Below are positions 20,967 through 36,580 of a stretch of DNA of 64,000 nt, one piece after another. Origin of the DNA: Hydractinia symbiolongicarpus. Its lineage: Eukaryota > Cnidaria > Hydrozoa > Anthoathecata > Hydractiniidae. How positions within the stretch are numbered: position 1 is the first letter of the stretch; each line of letters begins with the position of its first letter. A program made the position numbers and the translations under genes. The notes under the pieces are model-generated. The model saw only the letters and a list, made by a program, of their open reading frames with translations, did no database searches and had not been told where the DNA came from. Location: NCBI RefSeq assembly GCF_029227915.1, contig NC_079876.1, positions 34,765,828-34,829,827 on the forward strand, given 5' to 3'.

Positions 20967-23900
20967 ACAGTAAGAAATGACTCATTAATCTAAATTTTTA
21001 AAAGAAGCGTTACCACAACACCCAGTGTAATCGCTGCGTTCCGGCAATCATGTCAAATTAAGAAGAATGTTATTTCTTGGAGTCCAATTGTCTCATTTAC
21101 CCCATTTATCAGGACACAGTCCAAAATCAGTTCAATTTAGTCCCACAGTCAATTGTTTCACTGTTAAAGGCGATGCAACCTAGTAATATGAGAAAAATAT
21201 CGCTAAATACATGTTGGTACGAATATGTGACCCAACCGTTGAAACTCAAACGGACTGACACCGTTAAAAAGTCAGTGAAATGTAGTATTTGAAACTGTCT
21301 CCATTTCTTCAGCGCACGCTAACGGCTAGGATTGGTCCCGCAGTAAAAAATGACTTTTTTTAGCTTAATTCTTAAATGAAGCGCTACCACAGCGCACAGT
21401 GTAATCGCTGAGTTTCGGGAATCATGTCAAATTAAGGAAAATGTTATTTCTTGGAGTGCAATTGTCTTCCTTTATCACATTTATCAGGTGACAGTCCAAA
21501 GTTAGTTCAATTAAGTCCCACAGTCAATCGTTTCATAGTTTAAAGCGATGCAACCTAGTAATATCAGAAAAATATCGCTAAATACATGTTGGTACGAATA
21601 GGTGATCCAACAGTTGTAACTCAAACGGACTGACACCGTTAGAAAGTCAATGAAATGTAGTTTTTGAAACTGTCGCTATTTCTTCAGCACGCGATAACGG
21701 CTAGGATTGGTCCCACAGTAAAAAATGACTTATTAATCTAAAATTTTAAATAAAGCGCTACCACAGCGCCCAATGTAATCGCTGAGTTCCGGCAATCATG
21801 TCAAATTAAGAAGAATGTTATTTCTTGGAGTCCAATTGTCTCATTTATCATATTTATCAGGTTGCAGTCCAAAGTCAGTTCAACTAAGTCCCACAGTCAA
21901 TCGTTTCATTGTTAAAAGCGATGCAACCTAGTAATATCAAAAAGATATCGCTAAGTACATGTTGGTACTAATATGTGACCAACCGTTGTAACTCAAACGG
22001 ATTGACACTTTTAGAAAGTCATTGAAATGTAGTTTTTGAAACTGTCGCCATTTCTTCAGCGCCCGATAACGGCTAGGATTGGTCCCACAGTAAGAAATGA
22101 CTCATTAATCTAAATTTTTAAAAGAAGCGTTACCACAACACCCAGTGTAATCGCTGAGTTCTGGCAATCATGTCAAATTAAGAAGAATGTTAATTCTTGG
22201 AGTCCAATTTTCTCATTTATCACATTTATCAGGTCACAGTCCAAAGTTAGTTCAGTTAAGTCCCACAGTCAATCGTTTCACTGTTAAAAGCGATGCAACC
22301 TAGTAATATCAAAAAAAATATCGCTAAAGTCATGTTGGTACGAATATGTGACGCAACCGTTGTAACTCAAACGGACTGACACCGTTAGAAAGTCAATGAA
22401 ATGTAATTTTTGAAACTGTCGCCATTTCTTCAGCGCGCGATAACGGATAGGATTGATCCCACAGTAAAGAATGACTTATTTATCTAAATTTTTAAATGAA
22501 GCGCTACCACAGTGCCCAGTGCAATCGCTGAGTTCCGGCAATCACGTCTAATTAAGAAGAATGTTATTTCTTGGAGTCCAATTTTCTCATTTATCCCATT
22601 TATAGGTCACAGTCCAAAATCAGTTCAATTTAGTCCCACAGTCAATCGTTTCACTGTTAAAAGCGATGCAACCTGGTAATATGAGAAAAATATCGCTAAA
22701 TACATGTTGGTACGAATATGTAACCCAACCGATGAAACTCAAACGGACTGACACCGCTAGAAAGTCAGTGAATTGTAGTTATTGAAACTGTCTCTATTTC
22801 TTTAGCGCGCGCTTACGGCTAGGATTGGTCCTACAGTAAAAAAATAACTTTTTTTAGCTTTATTCTTAAATGAAGCGCTACCACAGCGCCCAGTGTAATC
22901 GCTGAGTTTCGGCAATCATGTCAAATTAAGGAAAATGTTATTTCTTGGAGTGCAATTGTCTTCCTTTATCACATTTATCAGGTGACAGTCCAAAGTTAGT
23001 TCAATTAAGTCCCACAGTCAAATGTTTCATTGTTTAAAGCGATGCAACCTAGTAATATCAGAAAAATATCGCTAAATACATGTTGGTAGGAATTGGTGGC
23101 CCAACCGTTGCAACTTAAACGGAGTGACACCGTTAGAAAGTCAATGAAATGTAGTTTTTGAAATTGTCGCTATTTCTTCAGCGCGCGATAACGGCTAGGA
23201 TTGGTCCCACAGTAAAAAATGACTTATTAATCTAAATTTTTAAATGAAGCGCTACCACAGCTCCCAATGTAATCGCTGAGTTCCGGCAATCATGTCCAAC
23301 TAGGAAGAATGTTATTTCTTGGAGTCCAATTTACTCATTTATCACACTTATTAGGTCACAGTCCAAAGTTAGTTCAATTAAGTCCCACAGTCAATCGTTT
23401 CATTGTTAAAAGCGATGCAACCTAGTAATATCAAAAACAATATCGCTAAGTACATGTTGGTACTAATATGTGACCCAACCGTTGTAACTCAAACGGACTG
23501 ACACTGTTAGAAAGTCAATGAAATGTAGTTTTTAAAACTGTCTCTATTTCTTCAGCGCGCGCTAACGGCTAGGATTGGTCCCACAGTAAAAAAATGACTT
23601 TTTCTAGCTTAATTCTTAAATGAAGCGCTACCACAGCGCCCAGTGCAATCGCTGAGTTTCGGCAATCATATCAAATTAAGGAAAATGTTATTTCTTGGAG
23701 TGCAATTTTCTTCCTTTATCACATATATCAGGTGACAGTCCAAAGTTAGTTCAATTAAGTCCCACAGTCAATCGTTTCATTGTTAAAAACGATGCAACCT
23801 AGTAATATCAGAAAAATATCGCTAAATACATGTTGGTACTAATATGTGACCCAACCGTTGTAACTCAAACGGACTGACACCGTTAGAAAGTCAATGAAAT

Positions 23901-26900
23901 GTAGTTTTTGAAACTGTCGCTATTTCTTCAGCGCGCGATAACGGCTAGGATTGGTCCAACAGTAAAAAATGACTTATTAATCTGAATTTTTAAATGAAAC
24001 GCTACCACAGCGCCCAGTGTAACCGCTGAGTTCCGGCAATCATGTCAAATTAAGAAGAATGTTATTTCTTGGAGTCCAATTGTCTCATTTACCCAATTTA
24101 TCAGGACACAGTCCAAAATCAGTTCAATTTAGTCCCACAGTCAATTGTTTCACTGTTAAAGGCGATGCAACCTAGTAATATGAGAAAAATATCGCTAAAT
24201 ACATGTTGGTACGAATATGTGACCCAACCGTTGAAACACAAACGGACTGACACCGTTAAAAAGTCAGTGAAATGTAGTATTTGAAACTGTCTCTATTTCT
24301 TCAGCGCGCGCTAACGGCTAGGATTGGTCCCGCAGTAAAAAATGACTTTTTTTAGCTTAATTCTTAAATGAAGCGCTACCACAGCGCACAGTGTAATCGC
24401 TGAGTTTCGGCAATCATGTCAAATTAAGGAAAATGTTATTTCTTGGAGTGCAATTGTCTTCCTTTATCACATTTATCAGGTGACAGTCCAAAGTTAGTTC
24501 ATATAAGTCCCACAGTCATTCGTTTCATAGTTTAAAGCGATGCAACCTAGTAATATCAGAAAAATATCGCTAAATACATGTTGGTAGGAATTGGTTGCCA
24601 AACTGTTGCAACTTAAACGGAGTGACACCGTTAGAAAGTCAATGAAATGTAGTTTTTGAAATTGTCGCTATTTCTTCAGCGCGCGATAACGGCTAGGATT
24701 GGTCCCACAGTAGAAAATGACTTATTAATCTAAATTTTTAAATGAAGCGCTACCACAGCGCCCAATGTAATCGCTGAGTTCCGGCAATCATGACCAACTA
24801 GGAAGAATGTTATTTCTTTGAGTCCAATTTACTCATTTATCACACTTATTAGGTCACAGTCCAATGTTAGTTCAATTAAGTCCCACAGTCAATCGTTTCA
24901 ATGTTAAAAGCGATGCAACCTAGTAATATGAGAAAAATATCGCTAAATACATGTTGGTACGAATATGTGACCCAACCGTTGAAACACAAACGGACTGACA
25001 CCGTTAAAAAGTCAGTGAAATGTAGTATTTGAAACTGTCTCTATTTCTTCAGCGCGCGCTAACGGCTAGGATTGGTCCCGCAGTAAAAAATGACTTTTTT
25101 TAGCTTAATTCTTAAATGAAGCGCTACCACAGCGCACAGTGTAATCGCTGAGTTTCGGCAATCATGTCAAATTAAGGAAAATGTTATTTCTTGGAGTGCA
25201 ATTGTCTTCCTTTATCACATTTATCAGGTGACAGTCCAAAGTTAGTTCAATTAAGTCCCACAGTCAATCGTTTCATAGTTTAAAGCGATGCAACCTAGTA
25301 ATATCAGAAAAATATCGCTAAATACATGTTGGTACGAATAGGTGATCCAACAGTTGTAACTCAAACGAACTGACACCGTTAGAAAGTCAATGAAATGTAG
25401 TTTTTGAAACTGTCGCTATTTCTTCAGCGCGCGATAACGGCTAGGATTGGTCCCACAGTCAAAAATGACTTATTAATCTAAATTTTTAAATGAAGTGCTA
25501 CCACAGCGCCCAGTGTAATCGCTGAGTTCCGGCAGTCATGTCAAATTAAGAAGAATGTTATTTCTTGGAGTCCAATTGTCTCATTTATCATATTTATCAG
25601 GTCGCTATCCAAAGTTAGTTCAACTAAGTGACACAGTCAATCGTTTCATTGTTTAAAGCGATGCAACCTAGTAATATCAGAAAAATATCGCTAAATACAT
25701 GTTGGTAGGAATTGGTGGCCCAACCGTTGCAACTTAAACGGAGTGACACCGTTAGAAAGTCAATGAAATGTAGTTTTTGAAATTGTCGCTATTTCTTCAG
25801 CGCCCGATAACGGCTAGGATTGGTCCCACAGTAAAAAATGACTTATTAATCTAAATTTTTAAATGAAGCGCTACCACAGCTCCCAATGTAATCGCTGAGT
25901 TCCGGCAATCATGTCCAACTAGGAAGAATGTTATTTCTTGGAGTCCAATTTACTCATTTATCACACTTATTAGGTCACAGTCCAAAGTTAGTTCAATTAA
26001 GTCCCACAGTCAATCGTTTCATTGTTAAAAGCGATGCAACCTAGTAATATCAAAAACAATATCGCTAAGTACATGTTGGTACTAATATGTGACCCAACCG
26101 TTGTAACTCAAACGGACTGACACTGTTAGAAAGTCAATGAAATGTAGTTTTTAAAACTGTCTCTATTTCTTCAGCGCGCGCTAACGGCTAGGATTGGTCC
26201 CACAGTAAAAAAATGACTTTTTCTAGCTTAATTCTTAAATGAAGCGCTACCACAGCGCCCAGTGCAATCGCTGAGTTTCGGCAATCATATCAAATTGAGG
26301 AAAATGTTATTTCTTGGAGTGCAATTTTCTTCCTTTATCAGATATATCAGGTGACAGTCCAAAGTTAGTTCAATTAAGTCCCACAGTCAATCGTTTTATA
26401 GTTAAAAGCGATGCAACCTAGTAATATCAGAAAAATATCGCTAAATACATGTTGGTACGAATAGGTGATCCAACCGTTGTAACTCAAACGGACTGACACC
26501 GTTAGAAAGTCAATGAAATGTAGTTTTTGAAACTGTCGCTATTTCTTCAGCGCGCGATAGCGGCTAGGATTGGTCCCACAGTAAAAAATGACTTATTAAT
26601 CTGAATTTTTAAATGAAGCGCTACCACAGCGCCCAGTGTAACCGCTGAGTTCCGGCAATCATGTCAAATTAAGAAGAATGTTATTTCTTGGAGTCCAATT
26701 GTCTCATTTATCATATTTCTCAGGTTGCAGTCCAAAGTCAGTTCAACTAAGTCCCACAGTCAATCGTTTCATTGTTAAAAGCGATGCAACCTAGTAATAT
26801 CAAAAAGATATCGCTAAGTACATGTTGGTACTAATATGTGACCAACCGTTGTAACTCAAAGGGATTGACACTGTTAGAAAGTCAATGAAATGTAGTTTTT

Positions 26901-29900
26901 GAAACTGTCGCCATTTCTTCAGCGCCCGATAACGGCTAGGATTGGTCCCACAGTAAGAAATGACTCATTAATCTAAATTTTTAAAAGAAGCGTTACCACA
27001 ACACCCAGTGTAATCGCTGAGTTCCGGCAATCATGTCAAATTAAGAAGAATGTTATTTCTTGGAGTCCAATTGTCTCATTTACCCCATTTATCAGGACAC
27101 AGTCCAAAATCAGTTCAATTTAGTCCTACAGTCAATTGTTTCACTGTTAAAGGCGATGCAACCTAGTAATATGAGAAAAATATCGCTAAATACATGTTGG
27201 TACGAATATGTGACCCAACCGTTGAAACAAAAACGGACTGACACCGTTAAAAAGTCAGTGAAATGTAGTATTTGAAACTGTCTCTATTTCTTCAGCGCGC
27301 GCTAACGGCTAGGATTGGTCCCGCAGTAAAAAATGACTTTTTTTAGCTTAATTCTTAAATGAAGCGCTACCACAGCGCACAGTGTAATCGCTGAGTTTCG
27401 GCAATCATGTCAAATTAAGGAAAATGTTATTTCTTGGAGTGCAATTGTCTTCCTTTATCACATTTATCATGTGACAGTCCAAAGTTAGCTCATATAAGTC
27501 CCACAGTCAATCGTTTCATAGTTTAAAGCGATGCAACCTAGTAATATCAGAAAAATATCGCTAAATACATGTTGGTACGAATAGGTGATCCAACAGTTGT
27601 AACTCAAACGGACTGACACCGTTAGAAAGTCAATGTAATTTAGTTTTTGAAACTGTCGCTATTTCTTCAGCGCGCGATAACGGCTAGGATTGGTCCCACA
27701 GTCAAAAATGACTTATTAATCTAAATTTTTAAATGAAGCGCTACCACAGCGCCCAGTGTAATCGCTGAGTTCCGGCAATCATGTCAAATTAAGAAGAATG
27801 TTATTTCTTGGAGTCCAATTGTCTCATTTATCATATTTATCAGGTTGCAGTCCAAAGTCAGTTCAACTAAGTCCCACAGTCAATCGTTTCATTGTTAAAA
27901 GCGATGCAACCTAGTAATGTCAAAAAGATATCGCTAAGTACATGTTGGTACTAATATGTGACCAACCGTTGTAACTCAAAGGGATTGACACTGTTAGAAA
28001 GTCAATGAAATGTAGTTTTTGAAACTGTCGCCATTTCTTCAGCGCCCGATAATGGCTAGGATTGGTCCCACAGTAAGAAATGACTCATTAATCTAAATTT
28101 TTAAAAGAAGCGTTACCACAACACCCAGTGTAATCGCTGAGTTCCGGCAATCATGTCAAATTAAGAAGAATGTTATTTCTTGGAGTCCAATTGTCTCATT
28201 TACCCCATTTATCAGGACACAGTCCAAAATCAGTTCAATTTAGTCCCACAGTCAATTGTTTCACTGTTAAAGGCGATGCAACCTAGTAATATGAGAAAAA
28301 TATCGCTAAATACATGTTGGTACGAATATGTGACCCAACCGTTGAAACACAAACGGACTGACACCGTTAAAAAGTCAGTGAAATGTAGTATTTGAAACTG
28401 TCTCTATTTCTTCAGCGCGCGCTAACGGCTAGGATTGGCCCCGCAGTAAAAATGACTTTTTTTAGCTTAATTCTTAAATGAAGCGCTACCACAGCGCACA
28501 GTGTAATCGCTGAGTTTCGGCAATCATGTCAAATTAAGGAAAATGTTATTTCTTGGAGTGCAATTGTCTTCCTTTATCACATTTATCAGGTGACAGTCCA
28601 AAGTTAGTTCATATAAGTCCCACAGTCAATCGTTTCATAATTTAAAGCGATGCAACCTAGTAATATCAGAAAAACATCGCTAAATACATGTTGGTACGAA
28701 TAGGTGATCCAACAGTTGTAACTCAAACGGACTGACACCGTTAGAAAGTCAATGGAATTTAGTTTTTGAAACTGTCGCTATTTCTTCAGCGCGCGATAAC
28801 GGCTAGGATTGGTCCCACAGTCAAAAATGACTTATTAATCTAAATTTTTGAATGAAGCGCTACCACAGCGCCCAGTGTAATCGCTGAGTTCCGGCAATCA
28901 TGTCAAATTAAGAAGAATGTTATTTCTTGGAGTCCAATTGTCTCATTTATCATATTTATCAGGTCTCAGTCCAAAGTTAGTTCAACTAAGTGACACAGTC
29001 AATCGTTTCATTGTTTAAAGCGATGCAACCTAGTAATATCAGAAAAATATCGCTAAATACATGTTGGTAGGAATTGGTTGCCAAACTGTTGCAACTTAAA
29101 CGGAGTGACACCGTTAGAAAGTCAATGAAATGTAGTTTTTGAAATTGTCGCTATTTCTTCAGCGCGCGATAACGGCTAGGATTGGTCCCACAGTAGAAAA
29201 TGACTTATTAATCTAAATTTTTAAATGAAGCGCTACCACAGCGTCCAATGTAATCGCTGAGTTCCGGCAATCATGACCAACTAGGAAGAATGTTATTTCT
29301 TGGAGTCCAATTTACTCATTTATCACACTTATTAGGTCACAGTCCAAAGTTAGTTCAATTAAGTCCCACAGTCAATCGTTTCAATGTTAAAAGCGATGCA
29401 ACCTAGTAATATGAGAAAAATATCGCTAAATACATGTTGGTACGAATATGTGACCCAACCGTTGAAACACAAACGGACTGACACCGTTAAAAAGTCAGTG
29501 AAATGTAGTATTTGAAACTGTCTCTATTTCTTCAGCGCGCGCTAACGGCTAGGATTGGTCCCGCACTAAAAAATGACTTTTTTTAGCTTAATTCTTAAAT
29601 GAAGCGCTACCACAGCGCACAGTGTAATCGCTGAGTTTCGGCAATCATGTCAAATTAAGGAAAATGTTATTTCTTGGAGTGCAATTGTCTTCCTTTATCA
29701 CATTTATCAGGTGACAGTCCAAAGTTAGTTCAATTAAGTCCCACAGTCAATCGTTTCATAGTTTAAAGCGATGCAACCTAGTAATATCAGAAAAATATCG
29801 CTAAATACATGTTGGTACGAATAGGTGATCCAACAGTTGTAACTCAAACGGACTAACACCGTTAGAAAGTCAATGAAATGTAGTTTTTGAAACTGTCGCT

Positions 29901-32900
29901 ATTTCTTCAGCGCGCGATAACAACTAGGATTGGTCCCACAGTCAAAAATGACTTATTAATCTAAATTTTTAAATGAAGCGCTACCACAGCGCCCAGTGTA
30001 ATCGCTGAGTTCCGGCAATCATGTCAAATTAAGAAGAATGTTATTTCTTGGAGTCCAATTGTCTCATTTATCATATTTATCAGGTCGCAGTCCAAAGTTA
30101 GTTCAACTAAGTGACACAGTCAATCGTTTCATTGTTTAAAGCGATGCAACCTAGTAATATCAGAAAAATATCGCTAAATACATGTTGGTAGGAATTGGTT
30201 GCCAAACTGTTGCAACTTAAACGGAGTGACACCGTTAGAAAGTAAATGAAATGTAGTTTTTGAAATTGTCGCTATTTCTTCAGCGCGCGATAACGGCTAG
30301 GATTGGTCCCACAGTAGAAAATGACTTATTAATCTAAATTTTTAAATGAAGCGCTACCACAGCGCCCAATGTAATCGCTGAGTTCCGGCAATCATGACCA
30401 ACTAGGAAGAATGTTATTTCTTGGAGTCCAATTTACTCATTTATCACACTTATTAGGTCACAGTCCAAAGTTAGTTCAATTAAGTCCCACAGTCAATCGT
30501 TTCAATGTTAAAAGCGATGCAACCTAGTAATATCAGAAAAATATCGCTAAATACATGTTGGTAGGAATTGGTGGCCCAACCGTTGCAACTTAAACGGAGT
30601 GACACCGTTAGAAAGTCAATGAAATGTAGTTTTTGAAATTGTCGCTATTTCTTCAGCGCGCGATAACAGCTAGGATTGGTCCCACAGTAAAAAATGACTT
30701 ATTACTCTAAATTTTTAAATGAAGCGCTACCACAGCGCCCAATGTAATCGCTGAGTTCCGGCAATCATGTCAAATTAAGAAGAATGTTATTTTTGGAGTC
30801 CAATTGTCTCATTTATCATATTTATTAGGTTGCAGTCCAAAGTCAGTTCAACTAAGTCCCACAGTCAATCGTTTCATTGTTAAAAGCGATGCAACCTAGT
30901 AATATCAAAAAGATATTGCTAAGTACATGTTGGTACTAATATGTGACCAACCGTTGTAACTCAAACGGATTGACACTGTTAGAAAGTCAATGAAATGTAG
31001 TTTTTGAAACTGTCGCCATTTCTTCAGCGCCCGATAACGGCTAGGATTGGTCCCACAGTAAGAAATGACTCATTAATCTAAATTTTTAAAAGAAGCGCTA
31101 CCACAGCGCCCAGTGTAATCGCTGAGTTCCGGCAATCATGACCAACTAGGAAGAATGTTATTTCTTGGAGTCCAATTTACTCATTTATCACACTTATTAG
31201 GTCACAGTCCAAAGTTAGTTCAATTAAGTCCCACAGTCAATCGTTTCAATGTTAAAAGCGATGCAACCTAGTAATATGAGAAAAATATCGCTAAATACAT
31301 GTTGGTACGAATATGTGACCCAACCGTTGAAACACAAACGGACTGACACCGTTAAAAAGTCAGTGAAATGTAGTATTTGAAACTGTCTCTATTTCTACAG
31401 CGCGCGCTAACGGCTAGGATTGGTCCCGCAGTAAAAAATGACTTTTTTTAGCTTAATTCTTAAATGAAGCGCTACCACAGCGCACAGTGTAATCGCTGAG
31501 TTTCGGCAATCATGTCAAATTAAGGAAAATGTTATTTCTTGGAGTGCAATTGTCTTCTTTTATCACATTTATCAGGTGACAGTCCAAAGTTAGTTCAATT
31601 AAGTCCCACAGTCAATCGTTTCATAGTTTAAAGCGATGCAACCTAGTAATATCAGAAAAATATCGCTAAATACATGTTGGTACGAATAGGTGATCCAACA
31701 GTTGTAACTCAAACGGACTGACACCGTTAGAAAGTCAATGAAATGTAGTTTTTGAAACTGTCGCTATTTCTTCAGCGCGCGATAACGGCTAGGATTGGTC
31801 CCACAGTCAAAAATGACTTATTAATCTAAATTTTTAAATGAAGCGCTACCACAGCGCCCAGTGTAATCGCTGAGTTCCGGCAATCATGTCAAATTAAGAA
31901 GAATGTTATTTCTTAAAGTCCAATTGTCTCATTTATCATATTTATCAGGTCGCAGTCCAAAGTTAGTTCAACTAAGTGACACAGTCAATCGTTTCATTGT
32001 TTAAAGCAATGCAACCTAGTAATATCAGAAAAATATCGCTAAATACATGTTGGTAGGAATTGGTTGCCAAACTGTTGCAACTTAAACGGAGTGACACCGT
32101 TAGAAAGTCAATGAAATGTAGTTTTTGAAATTGTCGCTATTTCTTCAGCGTGCGATAAGGGCTAGGATTGGTCCCACAGTAGAAAATGACTTATTAATCT
32201 AAATTTTTAAATGAAGCGCTACCACAGCGCCCAATGTAATCGCTGAGTTCCGGCAATCATGACCAACTAGGAAGAATGTTATTTCTTGGAGTCCAATTTA
32301 CTCATTTATCACACTTATTAGGTCACAGTCCAAAGTTAGTTCAATTAAGTCCCACAGTCAATCGTTTCAATGTTAAAAGCGATGCAACCTAGTAATATCA
32401 GAAAAATATCGCTAAATACATGTTGGTAGGAATTGGTGGCCCAACCGTTGCAACTTAAACGGAGTGACACCGTTAGAAAGTCAATGAAATGTAGTTTTTG
32501 AAATTGTCGCTATTTCTTCAGCGCGCGATAACGGCTAGGATTGGTCCCACAGTAAAAAATGACTTATTACTCTAAATTTTTAAATGAAGCGCTACCACAG
32601 CGCCCAATGTAATCGCTGAGTTCCGGCAATCATGTCAAATTAAGAAGAATGTTATTTCTTGGAGTCCAATTGTCTCATTTATCATATTTATCAGGTGACA
32701 GTCCAAAGTTAGTTCAATTAAGTCCCACAGTCAATCGTTTCATAGTTTAAAGCGATGCAACCTAGTAATATCAGAAAAATATCGCTAAATACATGTTGGT
32801 ACGAATAGGTGATCCAACAGTTGTAACTCAAACGGACTGACACCGTTAGAAAGTCAATGAAATGTAGTTTTTGAAACTGTCGCTATTTCTTCAGCACGCG

Positions 32901-35439
32901 ATAACGGCTAGGATTGGTCCCACAGTCAAAAATGACTTATTGATCTAAATTTTTAAATGAAGCGCTACCACAGCGGCCAGTGTAATCGCTGAGTTCCGGC
33001 AATCATGTCAAATTAAGAAGAATGTTATTTCTTGGAGTCCAATTGTCTCATTTATCATATTTATCAGGTCGCAGTCCAAAGTTAGTTCAACTAAGTGACA
33101 CAGTCAATCGTTTCATTGTTTAAAGCGATGCAACCTAGTAATATCAGAAAAATATCGCTAAATACATGTTGGTAGGAATTGGTTGCCCAAATGTTGCAAC
33201 TTAAACGGAGTGACATTGTTAGAAAGTCAATGATATGTAGTTTTTGAAATTGTCGCCATTTCTTCAGCGCGCGATAACGGCTAGGATTTGTCCCGCAGTA
33301 AAAAATGACTTTTTTTAGCTTAATTCTTAAATGAAGCGCTACCACAGCGCACAGTGTAATCGCTGAGTTTCGGCAATCATGTCAAATTAAGGAAAATGTT
33401 ATTTCTTGGAGTGCAATTGTCTTCCTTTATCACATTTATCAGGTCACAGTCCAAAGTTAGTTCAATTAAGTCCCACAGTCAATCGTTTCATAGTTTAAAG
33501 CAATGCAACCTAGTAATATCAGAAAAATATCGCTAAATACATGTTAGTACGAATAGGTGATCCAACAGTTGTAACTCAAACGGACTGACACCGTTAGAAA
33601 GTCAATGAAATGTAGTTTTTGAAACTGTCGCTATTTCTTCAGCACGCGATAACGGCTAGGATTGGTCCCACAGTCAAAAATGACTTATTAATCTAAATTT
33701 TTAAATGAAGCGCTACCACAGCGCCCAGTGTAATCGGTGAGTTCCGGCAATCATGTCAAATTAAGAAGAATGTTATTTCTTGGAGTCCAATTGTCTCATT
33801 TATCATATTTATCAAGTCGCAGTCCAAAGTTAGTTCAACTAAGTGACACAGTCAATCGTTTCATTGTTTAAAGCGATGCAACCTAGTAATATCAGAAAAA
33901 TATCGCTAAATACATGTTGGTAGGAATTGGTTGCCCAAATGTTGCAACTTAAACGGAGTGACACCGTTAGAAAGTCAATGAAATGTAGTTTTTGAAATTG
34001 TCGCCATTTCTTCAGCGCGCGATAACGGCTAGGATTGGTCCCACAGTAGAAAATGACTCATTAATCTAAACTGTTAAATGAAGCGCTACCACAGCGCCCA
34101 ATGTAATCGCTGAGTTCCGGCAATCAAGACCAACTAGAAAGAATGTTATTTCTTGGAGTCCAATTTACTCATTTATCACACTTATTAGGTCACAGTCCAT
34201 AGTTAGTTCAATTAAGTCCCACAGTCAATCGTTTCAATGTTAAAAGCGATGCAACCTAGTAATATCAAAAACAATATCGCTAAGTACATGTTGGTACTAA
34301 TATGTGACCCAACCGTTGTAACTCAAACGGACTGACACTGTTAGAAAGTCAATGAAATGTAGTTTTTAAAACTGTCTCTATTTCTTCAGCGCGCGATAAC
34401 GGCTAGGATTGGTCTCACAGTCAAAAATGACTTATTAATCTAAATTTTTAAATGAAGCGCTACCACAGCGCCCAGTGTAATCGCTGAGTTCCGGCAATCA
34501 TGTCAAATTAAGAAGAATGTTATTTCTTGGAGTCCAATTGTCTCATTTATCATATTTATCAGGTTGCAGTCCAAAGTCAGTTCAACTAAGTCCCACAGTC
34601 AATCGTTTCATTGTTAAAAGCGATGCAACTTAGTAATATCAAAAAGATATCGCTAAGTACATGTTGGTACTAATATGTGACCAACCGTTGTAACTCAAAC
34701 GGATTGACACTGTTAGAAAGTCATTTAAATGTAGTTTTTGAAACTGTCGCCATTTCTTCAGCGCCCGATAACGGCTAGGATTGGTCCCACAGTAAGAAAT
34801 GACTCATTAATCTAATTTTTTAAAAGAAGCGTTACCACAACACCCAGTGTAATCGCTGAGTTCTGGCAATCATGTCAAATTAAGAAGAATGTTAATTCTT
34901 GGAGTCCAATTTTCTCATTTATCACATTTATCAGGTCACGGTCCAAAGTTAGTTCAGTTAAGTCCCACAGTCAATCGTTTCACTGTTAAAAGCGATGCAA
35001 CCTAGTAATATCAAAAAAAATATCGCTAAATTCATGTTGGTACGAATATGTGACGCAACCGTTGTAACTCAAACGGACTGACACCGTTAGAAAGTCAATG
35101 AAATGTAATTTTTGAAACTGTCGCTATTTCTTCAGCGCGCGATAACGGATAGGATTGATCCCACAGTAAAGAATGACTTATTTATCTAAATTTTTAAATG
35201 AAGCGCTACCACAGCGCCCAGTGCAATCGCTGAGTTCCGGCAATCACGTCTAATTAAGAAGAATGTTATTTCTTGGAGTCCAATTTTCTCATTTATCCCA
35301 TTTATAGGTCACAGTCCAAAATCAGTTCAATTTAGTCCCACAGTCAATCGTTTCACTGTTAAAAGCGATGGAACCTGGTAATATGAGAAAAATATCGCTA
35401 AATACATGTTGGTACGAATATGTAACCCAACCGATGAAA

Positions 35440-36580
35440 CTCAAACGGACTGACACCGTTAAAAAGTCAGTGAATTGTAGTTATTGAAACTGTCTCTATT
35501 TCTTTAGCACGCGCTTACGGCTAGGATTGGTCCCACAGTAAAAAAATAACTTTTTTTAGCTTTATTCTTAAATGAAGCGCTACCACAGCGCCCAGTGTAA
35601 TCGCTGAGTTTCAGCAATCATGTGAAATTAAGGAGAATGTTATTTCTTTGAGTCCAATTGTCTCATTTACCCCATTTATCAGGACACAGTCCAAAATAAA
35701 TTCAATTTAGTCCCACAGTCAATCGTTTCACTGTTAAAGGCGATGCAACCTAGTAATATGAGAAAATTATCGCTAAATACATGTTGGTACGAATATGTGA
35801 CCCAACCGTTGAAACTCAAACGGACTGACACCGTTAAAAAGTCAGTGAAATGTAGTATTTGAGACTGTCTCTATTTCTTCAGCGCGCGCTAACTGCTAGG
35901 ATTGGTCCCGCAGTAAAAAAATGACTTTTTTTAGCTTAATTCTTAAATGAAGCGCTACCACAGCGCCCAGTGTAATCGCTGAGTTTCGGCAATCATGTCA
36001 AATTAAGGAAAATGTTATTTCTTGGAGTGCAATTGTCTTCCTTTATCACATTTATCAGGTGACAGTCCAAAGTTAGTTCAATTAAGTCCCACAGTCAATC
36101 GTTTCATAGTTTAAAGCGATGCAACCTAGTAATATCAGAAAAATATCGCTAAATACATGTTGGTACGAATAGGTGATCCAACCGTTGTAACTCAAACGGC
36201 CTGACACCGTTAGAAAGTCAATGAAATGTAGTTTTTGAAACTGTCGCTATTTCTTCAGGGCGCGATAACAGCTAGGATTGGTCCCACAGTCAAAAATAAC
36301 TTATTAATCTAAATTTTTAAATGAAGCGCTACCACAGCGCCCAGTGTAATCGCTGAGTTCCGACAGTCATGTCAAATTAAGAAGAATGTTATTTCTTGGA
36401 GTCCAATTGTCTCATTTATCATATTTATCAGGTCGCTGTCCAAAGTTAGTTCAACTAAGTGACACAGTCAATCGTTTCATTGTTTAAAGCGATGCAACCT
36501 AGTAATATCAGAAAAATATCGCTAAATACATGTTGGTAGGAATTGGTGGCCCAACCGTTGCAACTTAAATGGAGTGACAC
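35440..36580 (+). repeat. Local duplication, offset 4 monomers (about 1498 bp), copy 1 of 2
   Basis: Shares with 36938-38083 the variants 'tttctttgagtccaattg' (35643 and 37141), 'ccaaaataaattcaattt', 'taactgctagg', 'cttcagggcgcgata' and 'ttccgacagtcatg' (36361 and 37858). Confidence 0.85.

Larger units (their letters stand above)
11731..34640 (+). repeat. Satellite array, central block 1 (about 61 monomers)
   Basis: Uninterrupted monomers, all in the same direction. d-type monomers mark 13985, 21077, 24069, 27060 and 28180; their spacings are multiples of 372-374 bp (19, 8, 8 and 3 monomers). The order d-c-b-a recurs (for example d 28180, c about 28.55 kb, b about 28.92 kb, a about 29.29 kb), but the spacing of d monomers is irregular, so there is no single fixed higher-order repeat. 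A run of diverged e and f monomers occurs at about 22.2-22.9 kb (e: ccaattttctcatttatcac; f: catttatcccatttataggt). No gene, RNA gene or transposon seen. Confidence 0.96.

Noticed and set aside
33091-33345. Minus-strand open frames of 66-84 codons (also 19324-19524)
   Set aside because: Entirely within satellite monomers with no protein family features; they arise in chimeric monomers by chance.
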